A stretch of DNA of 64,000 nt from Streptomyces halstedii. Lineage in GTDB: Bacteria; Actinomycetota; Actinomycetes; Streptomycetales; Streptomycetaceae. The stretch covers positions 124,001 through 188,000 of the forward strand of contig JOAZ01000014.1 in the NCBI GenBank assembly GCA_000720535.1, in the 5' to 3' direction. Each line of letters starts with the position of its first letter. Within the stretch, counting starts at the first letter, position 1. The notes beneath the pieces were generated by a model. It searched no databases, was not told the DNA's origin, and saw nothing but the letters and a program-made list of their open reading frames with translations. Shown piece after piece: positions 18,912 through 27,395 of the stretch. Position numbers and translations under genes: made by a program.

Positions 18912-19319
18912 TCAGGCCTCCTCGGGCTCCAGCCGGAGCGAGATCGAGTTGATGCAGTACCGCTGGTCGGTCGGGGTCGGATACCCCTCCCCCTCGAACA
19001 CATGGCCGAGGTGGGAACCGCACCGGGCGCAGCGCACCTCGGTGCGGACCATGCCGTGGCTGGTGTCCGCGATCAGCTCGACGGCGTCACTGTCCTTCGG
19101 GTCGTAGAAGGACGGCCAGCCGCAGTGCGACTCGAACTTGGTGCCGGAGCGGAAGAGTTCCGCCCCGCAGGCGCGGCAGGAGTAGACACCCGCCGTCTTG
19201 GTGTCGGTGTACTCACCCACGAACGCCGGCTCGGTGCCGGCCTTGCGCAGCACCGCGTACTCGGCGGGGGTGAGCTCGGCCCGCCATTGCTCGTCCGGCT
19301 TCTCGACGTCGTACGCCAC
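18912..19319 (-). CDS. msrB: Peptide-methionine (R)-S-oxide reductase
   Basis: 135 residues from GTG 19319, which has a GAGGGAG ribosome site. All MsrB hallmarks are present: zinc-binding CRACG and CARCG pairs, CGWPSFYD, the HLGHVF substrate pocket and the catalytic cysteine in RYCINSISL near the C-terminus. It reduces methionine-R-sulfoxide in proteins. It starts 10 bp after murC ends on the same strand, so the two are probably co-transcribed, linking oxidative repair and cell wall synthesis only by position. Confidence 0.96.
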   Translation of the reverse strand: MAYDVEKPDEQWRAELTPAEYAVLRKAGTEPAFVGEYTDTKTAGVYSCRACGAELFRSGTKFESHCGWPSFYDPKDSDAVELIADTSHGMVRTEVRCARCGSHLGHVFEGEGYPTPTDQRYCINSISLRLEPEEA

Positions 19320-19329
19320 GGTGGCTCCC

Positions 19330-20724
19330 TCAGTTCGACAGGTGGTCCAGGATCCGCGGGCCGAGGTCGGTGACATCGCCCGCTCCCATGGTGAGAACGA
19401 GATCGCCGGGCCTCGCCATTCCCGCGACGGCGGCGGGCACCGCGGCCTTGTCGTGGACGGCGGTGACGTCGGCGCCGGCGGCCTGCGCGGCCTCGATGAT
19501 CAGCGCGCTGGTGACGCCCGGGACCGGGTCCTCGCGGGCCGGGTAGATGTCCAGCACCACGGAGGCGTCGGCGAGCGCGAGGGCCTGGCCCATCTCGGTG
19601 CCGAGCTCCTGGGTGCGGGAGAACAGGTGCGGCTGGAAGACCACCAGCAGCCGGGACCCGGTGGCCGCGCCCCGCATGGCCTCCAGGTCGGCGGCCATCT
19701 CCGTGGGGTGGTGCGCGTAGGAGTCGATGACCTGCACCCCGCCCGCCTCGCCCTTGAGCTGGAGGCGGCGCTTGACCCCGGTGTACGTACCGAGCGCGGA
19801 GGCCAGGTTGTGCGCGGGGACGCCGAGCGCGACCCCGGCGGCGAGCGCGGCGACGGCGTTGAGGGCGTAGTGCCGGCCGGGCACGGAGACGGTGAAGGTG
19901 AGGTACCTGCCGTCCAGGACGACCGTGACCTCGCTGGTCAGACCCCTCGGGGTGATCTTGTGCACCCGTACGTCGGCGCCCTCGGCCTCGCCGTAGGTGA
20001 CGACCTGGAGGCCGTCCCGCCCGCGGACCCGGCGGGTCAGCTCGACGGCGCCGCCCTGGTCGGCGGAGACGACGAGCGTGCCGCCGGGCACGATCCTGCC
20101 GGTGAACGTCTCGAAGGACTCGTAGATCTCGTCCATCGACGCGTAGTTCGCGTGGTGGTCCAGCTCGACGTTGAGGACGATCGCGACCCGCGGGGCGTAC
20201 TTCTGGAAGCTCCGGTCGCTCTCGTCGGCCTCCGCGACGAAGAGGTCGCCCTCGCCGTGCGCGGCGTTGGTGCCGGGGCCCTCCAGGTCGCCGCCGATCG
20301 CGTACGACGGGTCGAGGCCCAGGCCGGACAGGGCGACCGCGAGCATCGAGGTGGTGGTGGTCTTGCCGTGCGTGCCGGCGACGGCGATCGCGCGCAGGCC
20401 GTCCATCAGGGAGGCCAGCGCGTCGGCGCGGTGCACCACCGGCACGGACAGCTCGGCCGCGCGGACCAGCTCGGGGTTGTCCGGGCGGATGGCGCTGGAG
20501 ACGACCACGCAGGACGCGTCGTCCGCCAGGTGACCGGCGGCGTGCCCGATGTGGACGGTCGCCCCCAGCGCGCGCAGCGCCTCGGCGGTGGCGGACTCCT
20601 TGGCGTCGCTGCCCGCCACCTTCGCCCCCCGCTGGGCGAGGATCTTCGCGATGCCCGACATCCCGGCGCCGCCGATGCCGATGAAGTGCGGCCGTTCCAG
20701 GGCGGCGGGAATACCGGGTGCCAT
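19330..20724 (-). CDS. murC: UDP-N-acetylmuramate-L-alanine ligase
   Basis: 464 residues, the usual MurC length. It ligates L-alanine to UDP-MurNAc with ATP in cytoplasmic peptidoglycan synthesis. The domains run in order: N-terminal UDP-binding Rossmann domain (HFIGIGGAGMSGIA at about 13-26), central ATPase domain with the P-loop GTHGKTTTTSML and the EADESDRSF carboxylate/Mg block, and the C-terminal ligase domain (about 325-464). It is separate from the dcw cluster, as in other streptomycetes, and is followed by msrB. Confidence 0.96.
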   Translation of the reverse strand: MAPGIPAALERPHFIGIGGAGMSGIAKILAQRGAKVAGSDAKESATAEALRALGATVHIGHAAGHLADDASCVVVSSAIRPDNPELVRAAELSVPVVHRADALASLMDGLRAIAVAGTHGKTTTTSMLAVALSGLGLDPSYAIGGDLEGPGTNAAHGEGDLFVAEADESDRSFQKYAPRVAIVLNVELDHHANYASMDEIYESFETFTGRIVPGGTLVVSADQGGAVELTRRVRGRDGLQVVTYGEAEGADVRVHKITPRGLTSEVTVVLDGRYLTFTVSVPGRHYALNAVAALAAGVALGVPAHNLASALGTYTGVKRRLQLKGEAGGVQVIDSYAHHPTEMAADLEAMRGAATGSRLLVVFQPHLFSRTQELGTEMGQALALADASVVLDIYPAREDPVPGVTSALIIEAAQAAGADVTAVHDKAAVPAAVAGMARPGDLVLTMGAGDVTDLGPRILDHLSN

Positions 20725-20792
20725 CTGTGGATCCTCCGAGGGTGTGCGGTGCGGAACGCGGACCGGGCCGGCCCGGACCGCGAGGTCCCAGC

Positions 20793-21263
20793 CTATTCGT
20801 TGTGCGCGAAGAGCTTGAGCACCGGTACACCGACCTTGTGACGCGCCCGCGAGGCCCAGTCGCGGTGGAAGAACTCCTCGACGTAGTGCGGTGCGGTCAG
20901 CACGATGACCTCGTCGGCCCGGGAGTCCTCGACCACGGTCTTCAGCGCGTCCAGGGGGTGGTCCTCGACCACCTGTCCGACGGCCTCGGCCCCCGCCTCG
21001 CGCAGTTCCTGGAGCGAGTACTCCAGGGCCACCACGGCGGGCTCCAGGGCGGCCCGGCCCTCGGGCTCCTCGTTCTCCCGGGCGGCTTCCCTCAGCTCGC
21101 CGAGCGCCACGTCGTCGATCGCGCGCAGCAGGACGTCGGCCTGGTCGCCGCGGGGCTGCATCAGTACGACGAACGAGATCCGCTCCTCACCGTGGAGCGT
21201 GGTCACGAACTCCACGTCCTCGGGGGTGAGGGGCTTCTCGATCATCAAAACGCTTGTGAACAC
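20793..21263 (-). CDS. UspA-like small cytoplasmic protein
   Basis: 156 residues from GTG 21263, preceded by GGAAGG at an 8-base spacing; upstream in-frame ATG codons (21284, 21359) lack a ribosome site. The order beta strand (VFTSVLMIEK), acidic helices, then DEVIVLTAPHYVEEFFHRDWASRARHKVG and a final VPVLKLF strand resembles one universal-stress-protein-like alpha/beta unit. Homologues are often labelled indole-3-glycerol phosphate synthase, but no catalytic TIM-barrel motif is present and the protein is far too short. Function unknown. Confidence 0.75.
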   Translation of the reverse strand: MFTSVLMIEKPLTPEDVEFVTTLHGEERISFVVLMQPRGDQADVLLRAIDDVALGELREAARENEEPEGRAALEPAVVALEYSLQELREAGAEAVGQVVEDHPLDALKTVVEDSRADEVIVLTAPHYVEEFFHRDWASRARHKVGVPVLKLFAHNE

Positions 21264-21404
21264 GACAGGCGCCTTCCGCTTCATCTCTTCGGCCGTGAAT
21301 GACCGGCCGCTGCTGCTGAAACCATCCTTCCCCGCAATTGCACGGGGTTGCAGAGTCAAGTCTGCCCATCCGGAGCTAACCGGAACGGGAAATTCCGTTA
21401 CGTG

Positions 21405-22196
21405 TCAGTTCTTTCCGTTCTTTCCGTACCGACTGAAGAGGAATCCTGCCTCCTCCAGCAGGGATGTGAGGGAGAAACGTTCCGGCACCTTCACCCCGGG
21501 TCCGCTCGCGATACGCTGCGCGCTGCCCGCGGTGAGCACCGGGGAGACGGTCAGGCAGAGCTCGTCCAGCACCCCCGCCGCCACGAACTGCCCGAGCAGC
21601 CTCGGACCGCCCTCGGTGAGCATCCGGGTGTGCCCCCGCGCCACCAGCTCCGCCACCGCGCGGGCCGGCTCGATCCCCGCCCCGTCCCCGGCGACCACCA
21701 CCTCGACGCCGGCCTCCCGGGCGGCCCGGACGCGGTCCGCCGGGGCTCCGGCCCCGGTGAGCACCAGGGTCGGGACCAGCGGCGAGACGAACAGCGGCAG
21801 CGAGAAGTCCAGGTCCAGGCCCGCGCTGACGACGGCGATCACGGGGGCGGGCCCCTGCCCGGCGGCCGCCCGCCGCGCCGCGAACGCCTCACGGGCGCGG
21901 GCCGGCCGGTAACCCTCCCGCCGGGCGGTCTCCGCGCCGACGAGCACCACGTCGGCCAGACCGCGCAGGGTGCCGAAGATCCGCATGTCCGCGGCGCAGG
22001 AGATGCCCTGGGAGCGCCCGTCGTGCTGGGCGGCACCGTCCAGCGTGGTCACCATGTTGGCGCGGAGCCAGGGGCGCCCGTCCCCGGGGTACGCGTAGGC
22101 CTCGGCCAGTTCGTCGAGCGTCCATTCACGGTCGGCCGAGGCCTCCGGGCCGGGCGTGGAGGTTGTCAGGTCCGTCACAGGGAGCAGGCGTCGCAT
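21405..22196 (-). CDS. RibD C-terminal-like pyrimidine reductase family protein
   Basis: 263 residues from ATG 22196. It is a RibD_C/dihydrofolate-reductase-like fold: RANMVTTLDGAAQHDGRSQGISCAADMRIFGTLRGLADVVLVGAETARREGY in the N-terminal half (substrate and NADPH site) and MLTEGGPRLLGQFVAAGVLDELCLTVSP in the C-terminal half. The family performs 5-amino-6-uracil reduction or related NADPH-dependent reductions, but this copy lacks the deaminase domain and is not in a riboflavin operon. The exact substrate is therefore open. It is divergent from zapE with a 37-bp gap. Confidence 0.85.
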   Translation of the reverse strand: MRRLLPVTDLTTSTPGPEASADREWTLDELAEAYAYPGDGRPWLRANMVTTLDGAAQHDGRSQGISCAADMRIFGTLRGLADVVLVGAETARREGYRPARAREAFAARRAAAGQGPAPVIAVVSAGLDLDFSLPLFVSPLVPTLVLTGAGAPADRVRAAREAGVEVVVAGDGAGIEPARAVAELVARGHTRMLTEGGPRLLGQFVAAGVLDELCLTVSPVLTAGSAQRIASGPGVKVPERFSLTSLLEEAGFLFSRYGKNGKN

Positions 22197-22233
22197 GTGA
22201 GGCAGTCTGGCACGGGCCTTAAGGTGGAGAGTT

Positions 22234-23328
22234 GTGTCGTCCTCCACCGCCGTGCCGGGGCAGAGCCCCATAGCAGAAACGGCCCCGAAGTCCCTGTGCG
22301 CCCTCGAACCGCACGTCCCCGCCGACCGCCTGGTCGCGGAGATGGTGCCGCCGCCGCGCTTCGACTCGGTGCGCTTCGAGACGTACGAGCCGGACCCCGG
22401 CCAGCCGAGTCAGCGCGAGGCCGTCGAGGTGCTCAGCTCGTTCGCCGCCGGGCTCGGGGGCGCGCACGCCACGGGCACGGGCAAGCGCAGGTGGTTCGGG
22501 AAGAAGACGGCCGCGGCGCCCGCCGGACCGCGCGGGGTCTATCTCGACGGCGGGTACGGCGTCGGCAAGACGCACCTGCTGGCCTCCCTCTGGCACGCCA
22601 CCCCGGCGGCACCCTCGCTCAAGGCGTTCGGCACGTTCGTCGAGCTGACGAACCTGGTGGGGGCGCTCGGCTTCCAGCAGACCGTGCGGACCCTCGGCGG
22701 ACACCGGCTGCTGTGCATCGACGAGTTCGAACTCGACGACCCGGGCGACACCGTCCTGGTGTCCTCGCTGCTCAGCCGGCTGGTCGAGGCGGGTGTGGCG
22801 CTGGCCGCCACCTCGAACACACTTCCCGGCAAGCTCGGCGAGGGCCGGTTCGCCGCCGCCGACTTCCTCCGGGAGATCCAGGGCCTGTCCGCACACTTCC
22901 GGCCGCTGCGGATCGACGGTGAGGACTACCGCCACCGGGGGCTGCCCGAGGCCCCGCCGCCGTACTCCCCGGACCAGGTGACGCAGGCCGCGTACGCCAC
23001 CCCGGGGGCGTCCCTGGACGACTTCCCGGCGCTGCTCGGCCACCTCGCCCGGGTCCACCCGAGCCGGTACGGCGCGCTGACCGAGGGAGTCACGGCGGTC
23101 TGCCTCACGGACGTGGAGCCGGTGCCCGACCAGTCGACGGCGCTGCGGCTCGTGGTCCTCGCGGACCGGCTGTACGACCGTGAGGTGCCGGTGCTCGCCT
23201 CCGGCATCCCGTTCGACCGGCTGTTCAGCGACGAGATGCTGAACGGCGGGTACCGGAAGAAGTATTTCCGGGCGATCTCCCGGCTGACGGCACTGGCACG
23301 TGACGCGAAGGGCTTGGTGGCGCAGTAG
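22234..23328 (+). CDS. zapE: ZapE-type AFG1/LACE1-like ATPase
   Basis: 364 residues. The start is GTG 22234 behind GGTGGAGAG. AFG1-type AAA+ ATPase: Walker A GGYGVGKTHLL (about 105-115), Walker B LLCIDEFELDDPGD, sensor NTLPGKLGEGRF and the C-terminal FDRLFSDEMLNGGYRKKYFRAISRL. An insertion before Walker A holds a basic KRRWFGKK loop. In Escherichia coli ZapE acts on the FtsZ ring under low oxygen. The role in Streptomyces, where division differs, is not established. Confidence 0.9.
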   Translation: MSSSTAVPGQSPIAETAPKSLCALEPHVPADRLVAEMVPPPRFDSVRFETYEPDPGQPSQREAVEVLSSFAAGLGGAHATGTGKRRWFGKKTAAAPAGPRGVYLDGGYGVGKTHLLASLWHATPAAPSLKAFGTFVELTNLVGALGFQQTVRTLGGHRLLCIDEFELDDPGDTVLVSSLLSRLVEAGVALAATSNTLPGKLGEGRFAAADFLREIQGLSAHFRPLRIDGEDYRHRGLPEAPPPYSPDQVTQAAYATPGASLDDFPALLGHLARVHPSRYGALTEGVTAVCLTDVEPVPDQSTALRLVVLADRLYDREVPVLASGIPFDRLFSDEMLNGGYRKKYFRAISRLTALARDAKGLVAQ

Positions 23329-23414
23329 GTTCGGGGGTGCGTACCGCGTCCGTGGTGCCCTCGGCGCCGCGGACGGCGGCCGCACAACCGCGTACATCGT
23401 TCGAAGGGACCCAT

Positions 23415-23840
23415 ATGGCTACCACGCGTCAGGCGCACACGGTCTGGGAGGGCAACCTGCTGGAGGGCAAGGGTGTCGTGACCCTCGACTCCTCGGGGGT
23501 CGGGGAGTACCCGGTCTCCTGGCCGTCCCGCGCGGAGCAGGCGAATGGCAAGACCAGTCCGGAGGAGCTCATCGCGGCGGCGCACTCCAGCTGCTTCTCG
23601 ATGGCGCTCTCCAACGGCCTGGCCTCTGCGGGCAATCCGCCGGCCCGGCTGAACACCAAGGCCGAGGTCACCTTCCAGCCCGGTACCGGCATCACCGGCA
23701 TCCACCTGACGGTGGAGGGCGAGGTCCCGGGTCTGGACGAGGCGGGCTTCGTGAAGGCCGCCGAGGACGCCAAGGCGAACTGCCCGGTCAGCCAGGCGCT
23801 GACGGGCACGACGATCACGCTCAGCGCGTCGCTGGCCTGA
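23415..23840 (+). CDS. OsmC-family peroxiredoxin
   Basis: 141 residues from ATG 23415, preceded by GAAGGGA. OsmC/Ohr fold with the two conserved redox cysteines, in AAHSSCFSMALSN and ANCPVSQAL, and the usual N-terminal ATWEG-like segment (HTVWEGNL). These proteins reduce organic hydroperoxides with dithiol donors in the cytoplasm. It follows zapE by 86 bp on the same strand but has its own ribosome site. Confidence 0.92.
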   Translation: MATTRQAHTVWEGNLLEGKGVVTLDSSGVGEYPVSWPSRAEQANGKTSPEELIAAAHSSCFSMALSNGLASAGNPPARLNTKAEVTFQPGTGITGIHLTVEGEVPGLDEAGFVKAAEDAKANCPVSQALTGTTITLSASLA

Positions 23841-23927
23841 TCCTGCCGTTCCGTGTCCCCGGGGTGGCGGTCGCCGCCCCGGGGACACGTGCGTCCGGTC
23901 CCGCCGTCTCCGGGGCGACGCGGCCTG

Positions 23928-25505
23928 TCACGGGGTGGCGGGCGTACGGGAGACGGCCGGCAGCTCACCGGAGGGGGCCGGGGCGGGCGGGCGCAGCCGG
24001 CAGGCCGCCAGCACGGCGGCGACGGCGGTGGCCGCCCCCGCCGTGAGCGCGGTCACCGTCATGGCGTCGGCGAACGCCTCCCGCACAGCCGCGGCCACCG
24101 GGGAGCGCAGGGGTTCCGGCAGGCGCGCCAGGTCGAGGCCCAGGCCGTCGGCCGGCCGCGCGGGCAGGCGCCCCCGGTCGAGCACGGCGGTGAGGCGGTC
24201 GGTGAAGACGGTCGTCAACAGGGAGCCCTGGACGGCGATCCCGAGCGCGGAGCCGAGCTGGCGGGTGGAGTCGTTGACGGCGGAGCCGAGCGCCGCCGCG
24301 CCGGACGGTACGGCCCCCATGACGGACTCGGTGGCCGCGGCGGCGACGAGCCCGGCGCCGAAACCGGCGACGAGCTGGAAGACCAGGCAGCGGGGATAGC
24401 CGGAGCTGGCGCCGGTGGTCGCCAGCACCGCGAATCCGAGGGTGACGACGAGCAGGCCCGCGACGACGGGCAGCCGGACGGCACTGACCCCGGCGGCGCC
24501 CCGAGCGGCCCCACGGCGCGAGGACAGCAGCGGCAGGGCGCACGCGGCACCGGCGGCGAGCGCGGCGGGCAGCGGCATGGTGCGCAGCCCGGCCTCCAAC
24601 GGCCCGTATCCCAGGACGCCTTGGAGATAGAGGGTCAGGACGAAGAGGGCGCCGAACAGGGCGAAGGACATCAGGGTGAGGGCCACGGCGGCCACGTGGA
24701 CCTGAGGGGCACGCAGTACCGCGAGCGGAAGCATGGGCGTCGCGGTACGGGCCTGCCACCAGGTGAACGCGGCCAGCAGGACGGCGGCCGCGGCGAACCC
24801 GGTGAGGGTGGCGGGACCGGTCCAGCCGCGGTGCGGCCCTTCGGTCACCGCCCACACCAGAGCCAGCAGACCGGCGGCCGACAGCACGGCTCCCAGGCCG
24901 TCGAACCCCCTCCGGCGTTCCGCGCGGGACTCGGGCACCACGAGGAGCGACCCCACGGCGATCGCGGCGGCGAGGGGGACGTTGATCCAGAACGCGGCCC
25001 GCCAGGAGAACTGTTCGACCAGCCAGCCGCCGACGACCGGCCCGCCGAGCCCCCCGAGCCCGCCGACGGCCGCCCACACCGCGATGGCCCGCGCCCGCAG
25101 CGCCGCTTCGGGGAAGATGTGGTGGATGACGGCGAGGGTGGCCGGCATCAGCAGGGCCGCGCCCGCCCCCATGCCGCAGCGGGCGGCGATCAGCTGCCAC
25201 GGCTCGCCGGCCACGGCGCCCGCCCAGGACGCGGCGCCGCACAGCACCACCCCGCTCACGAACGAGCGTCTGCGCCCCCAGGTGTCCGTGAAGGCACCCA
25301 CGGAGAGGACGGTGCCGCCGAGGACCAGGGCGTACCCGTCGACGATCCACTGCACCTGGGCGGTGGTGGCGGGCAGGTCCTGGCGGAGGCCGGGGACGGC
25401 CACGTTGAGGATGGTGACGTCCATCCCGAGCATGAACAGTCCGGCGCAGACCACGGCGGTGGCCCAGGCGCGGGGGGCCTGCCGCCGTCGCCTCGGCGGG
25501 GTCAT
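23928..25505 (-). CDS. MFS exporter, EmrB/QacA (DHA2) type
   Basis: 525 residues from ATG 25505, behind GGAAGG at a good spacing. Fourteen predicted helices with GLFMLGMDVTILNVAVPGLRQDL, WIVDGYALVLGGTVLSVGAFTDTWGRRR (motif A) and the proline/glycine-rich motif C region. It is like the pump at 11740 but clearly a different subgroup. No regulator adjoins it, and its terminal loop and tail are Pro/Ala-rich. Probably drug or metabolite efflux; substrate unknown. Confidence 0.92.
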   Translation of the reverse strand: MTPPRRRRQAPRAWATAVVCAGLFMLGMDVTILNVAVPGLRQDLPATTAQVQWIVDGYALVLGGTVLSVGAFTDTWGRRRSFVSGVVLCGAASWAGAVAGEPWQLIAARCGMGAGAALLMPATLAVIHHIFPEAALRARAIAVWAAVGGLGGLGGPVVGGWLVEQFSWRAAFWINVPLAAAIAVGSLLVVPESRAERRRGFDGLGAVLSAAGLLALVWAVTEGPHRGWTGPATLTGFAAAAVLLAAFTWWQARTATPMLPLAVLRAPQVHVAAVALTLMSFALFGALFVLTLYLQGVLGYGPLEAGLRTMPLPAALAAGAACALPLLSSRRGAARGAAGVSAVRLPVVAGLLVVTLGFAVLATTGASSGYPRCLVFQLVAGFGAGLVAAAATESVMGAVPSGAAALGSAVNDSTRQLGSALGIAVQGSLLTTVFTDRLTAVLDRGRLPARPADGLGLDLARLPEPLRSPVAAAVREAFADAMTVTALTAGAATAVAAVLAACRLRPPAPAPSGELPAVSRTPATP

Positions 25506-25818
25506 CGGGGTCCTTCCGGGCGTACGGGGACGCGGGGCGGGTCCGTTGGACGGGTGGACGGGTGACCGGCGTCTCGCACTTCGGGCTCCCTCAGGACGTC
25601 ACCAGCGTCGGCACAGGGGCAACGACCAGGCCCGGGGAAGGTGACGGTCCCGGCGCCGACGGCACGCCGGAAGCCCGGGAGCGCGCCACCCGCCGTTCAC
25701 CTTCCGGCCATTCCCGATCCTCCCGCAATACACCCGGGTTTCTCATCGCTTCCTCATGCGCCGTTGGTTGCGTGTCCCGGGCCGGCAGGTCCGGCACGGA
25801 CGACGAAGGAGGCGCGTG
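25506..25818. other. Gene-free 313-bp divergent promoter region
   Basis: This region separates the leftward MFS gene from the rightward VTC operon. I see no coding pattern. The centre is GC-rich with no repeat; the part from about 25695 to 25770 is less GC-rich and contains the TTCTCAT-type direct repeat annotated separately. Confidence 0.5.
25740..25759 (+). promoter_or_regulatory. Direct repeat resembling an OmpR-type response regulator site
   Basis: TTCTCATCGC at 25740-25749 is followed at once by TTCCTCATGC at 25750-25759, two 10-bp direct repeats sharing TTC/CTCAT. OmpR/PhoB regulators bind head-to-tail repeats spaced 10-11 bp. The site is about 60 bp upstream of the VTC-DUF4956-CotH operon, and the downstream gene pair at 29277 encodes an OmpR-type regulator, so autoregulation of the locus is plausible. 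Confidence 0.4.
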
Positions 25819-26721
25819 GTGTCGCGACCCGACATGGCTCCGTCCCGGGGACCCGCCCCGGGCTCCCCCGAGGACGCCGAACCGCCGCATGTGGCCAGCA
25901 GGCTGCACGCGTTCAACAGGTTCGAGCTCAAGTACCTGGTGCCGGCCGAGCAGGCCGCCGAGATCCGTGACGAGCTCTCGGAGCGGATGGACCGCGACCT
26001 GAACAGCCCGGCCGGCGGTTACGGCGTGTGGAGCCTGTACTACGACTCGCCGCAGCTGCGGTTCTACTGGGAGAAGATCGAGGGCCTGAAGTTCCGGCGC
26101 AAGCTGCGCATCCGGCACTACGGAGACCTGGACGGCGTCTCCGACGAGTCGCCGGTCTGCGTCGAGATCAAGCAGCGCGTCAACCGGGTCACCCAGAAGC
26201 GCCGCATCACCCTCCCCTACGGAACCGCCCGTCAGCTCTGCGACGCGCGGGAGATGGTGGAGCACTCCCCGAAGGAACGCGGCTTCGTCCACGAGGTGCT
26301 CGACCTCGTCGTACGGCTGAATCTGCGTCCGACCGCCATCACCGGCTACCAGCGTGAGGCGCTGGTCGGCCGTGGCTCCGACACCGGGCTCCGGGTGACC
26401 TTCGACCGGCGGATCCGGGGCCGTGACCGCGACTTCGACTTCTCCGTGGCCACCCCCCAGAACCGGTTCACCCTCCCGCCCCACATGGCGGTGATGGAGA
26501 TCAAGGTCAACGAGCGCACGCCGTACTGGATCACGGACCTGGCCGCACGCCGGAATCTCAACCTCGTCCGCGTCTCCAAGTACGTGCAGTCCATCGAGGC
26601 GTTCGGGCTGGCACCCCGGTCCGTCTTCCACGTCCACGAGGCGGACTGCCCGCCTCCCCCCACCCCCCTCGGCACTCGGCCGCCGGCGCACCAGGCGCCG
26701 GTGAAGGCAGGAGCACAGTGA
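25819..26721 (+). CDS. VTC domain (polyphosphate polymerase-like) protein
   Basis: 300 residues from GTG 25819, six bases after GGAGG (the adjacent GTG at 25816 is too close). VTC domain: FNRFELKYLVP at the N-terminus, FRRKLRIRHYGD, CVEIKQRVNRVTQKRR and MEIKVNERTPYW, the basic and acidic residues that line the phosphate tunnel of yeast Vtc4. No SPX domain or membrane helix is present; the C-terminus is Pro-rich. It overlaps the DUF4956 gene by 4 bp. In bacteria this VTC/DUF4956/CotH trio is recurrent, but its product is not established. Confidence 0.88.
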   Translation: MSRPDMAPSRGPAPGSPEDAEPPHVASRLHAFNRFELKYLVPAEQAAEIRDELSERMDRDLNSPAGGYGVWSLYYDSPQLRFYWEKIEGLKFRRKLRIRHYGDLDGVSDESPVCVEIKQRVNRVTQKRRITLPYGTARQLCDAREMVEHSPKERGFVHEVLDLVVRLNLRPTAITGYQREALVGRGSDTGLRVTFDRRIRGRDRDFDFSVATPQNRFTLPPHMAVMEIKVNERTPYWITDLAARRNLNLVRVSKYVQSIEAFGLAPRSVFHVHEADCPPPPTPLGTRPPAHQAPVKAGAQ

Positions 26722-27395
26722 ACTTCGATCTGCAGGAACTCAGCGGGACGTTCAGCGTCACCGACGTCGTCGCGGCCATGGTGCTGTCGTTCGTCCTGAG
26801 CACGGTGATCGGTTACGTGTACCGGTACACGCACCGAAACGTGTCCTACAGCCAGTCCTACGTCCAGACTCTGGTCATCGTGGGCATGATCGTCGCCCTG
26901 ATCATGCTGGTGGTCGGGTCCAACCTCGCTCGGGCGTTCTCCCTGGTGGGCGCGTTGTCGGTGGTCCGGTTCCGTAACGCGGTCAAGGAGACCCGGGACG
27001 TCGGCTTCATCTTCCTGGCCATGGCGATCGGTATGGCCTGCGGTGCCCGCTTCTACACGCTGGCGGCGGTCGGCGCCGTCGTCATCTGTGTCGTGATCGT
27101 CGTCATGCACAAGTTCGACTGGTTCGCCCTGAACGTCCAGCGCCAGGTGGTCAAGGTCCAGGTCCCGGCGGGCGAGGACTACACCCCGGCGATCCGGGAC
27201 GTCCTGATCGCGTACACCACCGAGTTCGAGCTGGTGAGTACGGAGACGATCCGGGGCGGGGCGCTGAACGAGGTGTTCTACACGGTCCGGATGAAGAAGG
27301 GCACCGAGCCGGGCGAGCTCGTCACCGCCCTCCAGGAACGTACCTCCGGTCAGCGGGTGACGGTGCTCACCGGTTACGACACGACCGACCTGTGA
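26718..27395 (+). CDS. DUF4956 integral membrane protein
   Basis: 225 residues, translationally coupled to the VTC gene by a GTGA overlap. Four membrane helices occupy about 15-135, with the conserved cytoplasmic loop FSLVGALSVVRFRNAVKETRDVGF between them; residues 140-225 form a soluble alpha/beta domain. The pattern matches DUF4956 (MgtC-like appearance in the loop). By position it may anchor the VTC-like enzyme at the membrane or carry its product across. Confidence 0.87.
   Translation: MNFDLQELSGTFSVTDVVAAMVLSFVLSTVIGYVYRYTHRNVSYSQSYVQTLVIVGMIVALIMLVVGSNLARAFSLVGALSVVRFRNAVKETRDVGFIFLAMAIGMACGARFYTLAAVGAVVICVVIVVMHKFDWFALNVQRQVVKVQVPAGEDYTPAIRDVLIAYTTEFELVSTETIRGGALNEVFYTVRMKKGTEPGELVTALQERTSGQRVTVLTGYDTTDL

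Noticed and set aside
20793-21263. Indole-3-glycerol phosphate synthase label for this gene
   Set aside because: The protein is about 156 residues with UspA-like strands and no TIM-barrel or catalytic motifs of TrpC.
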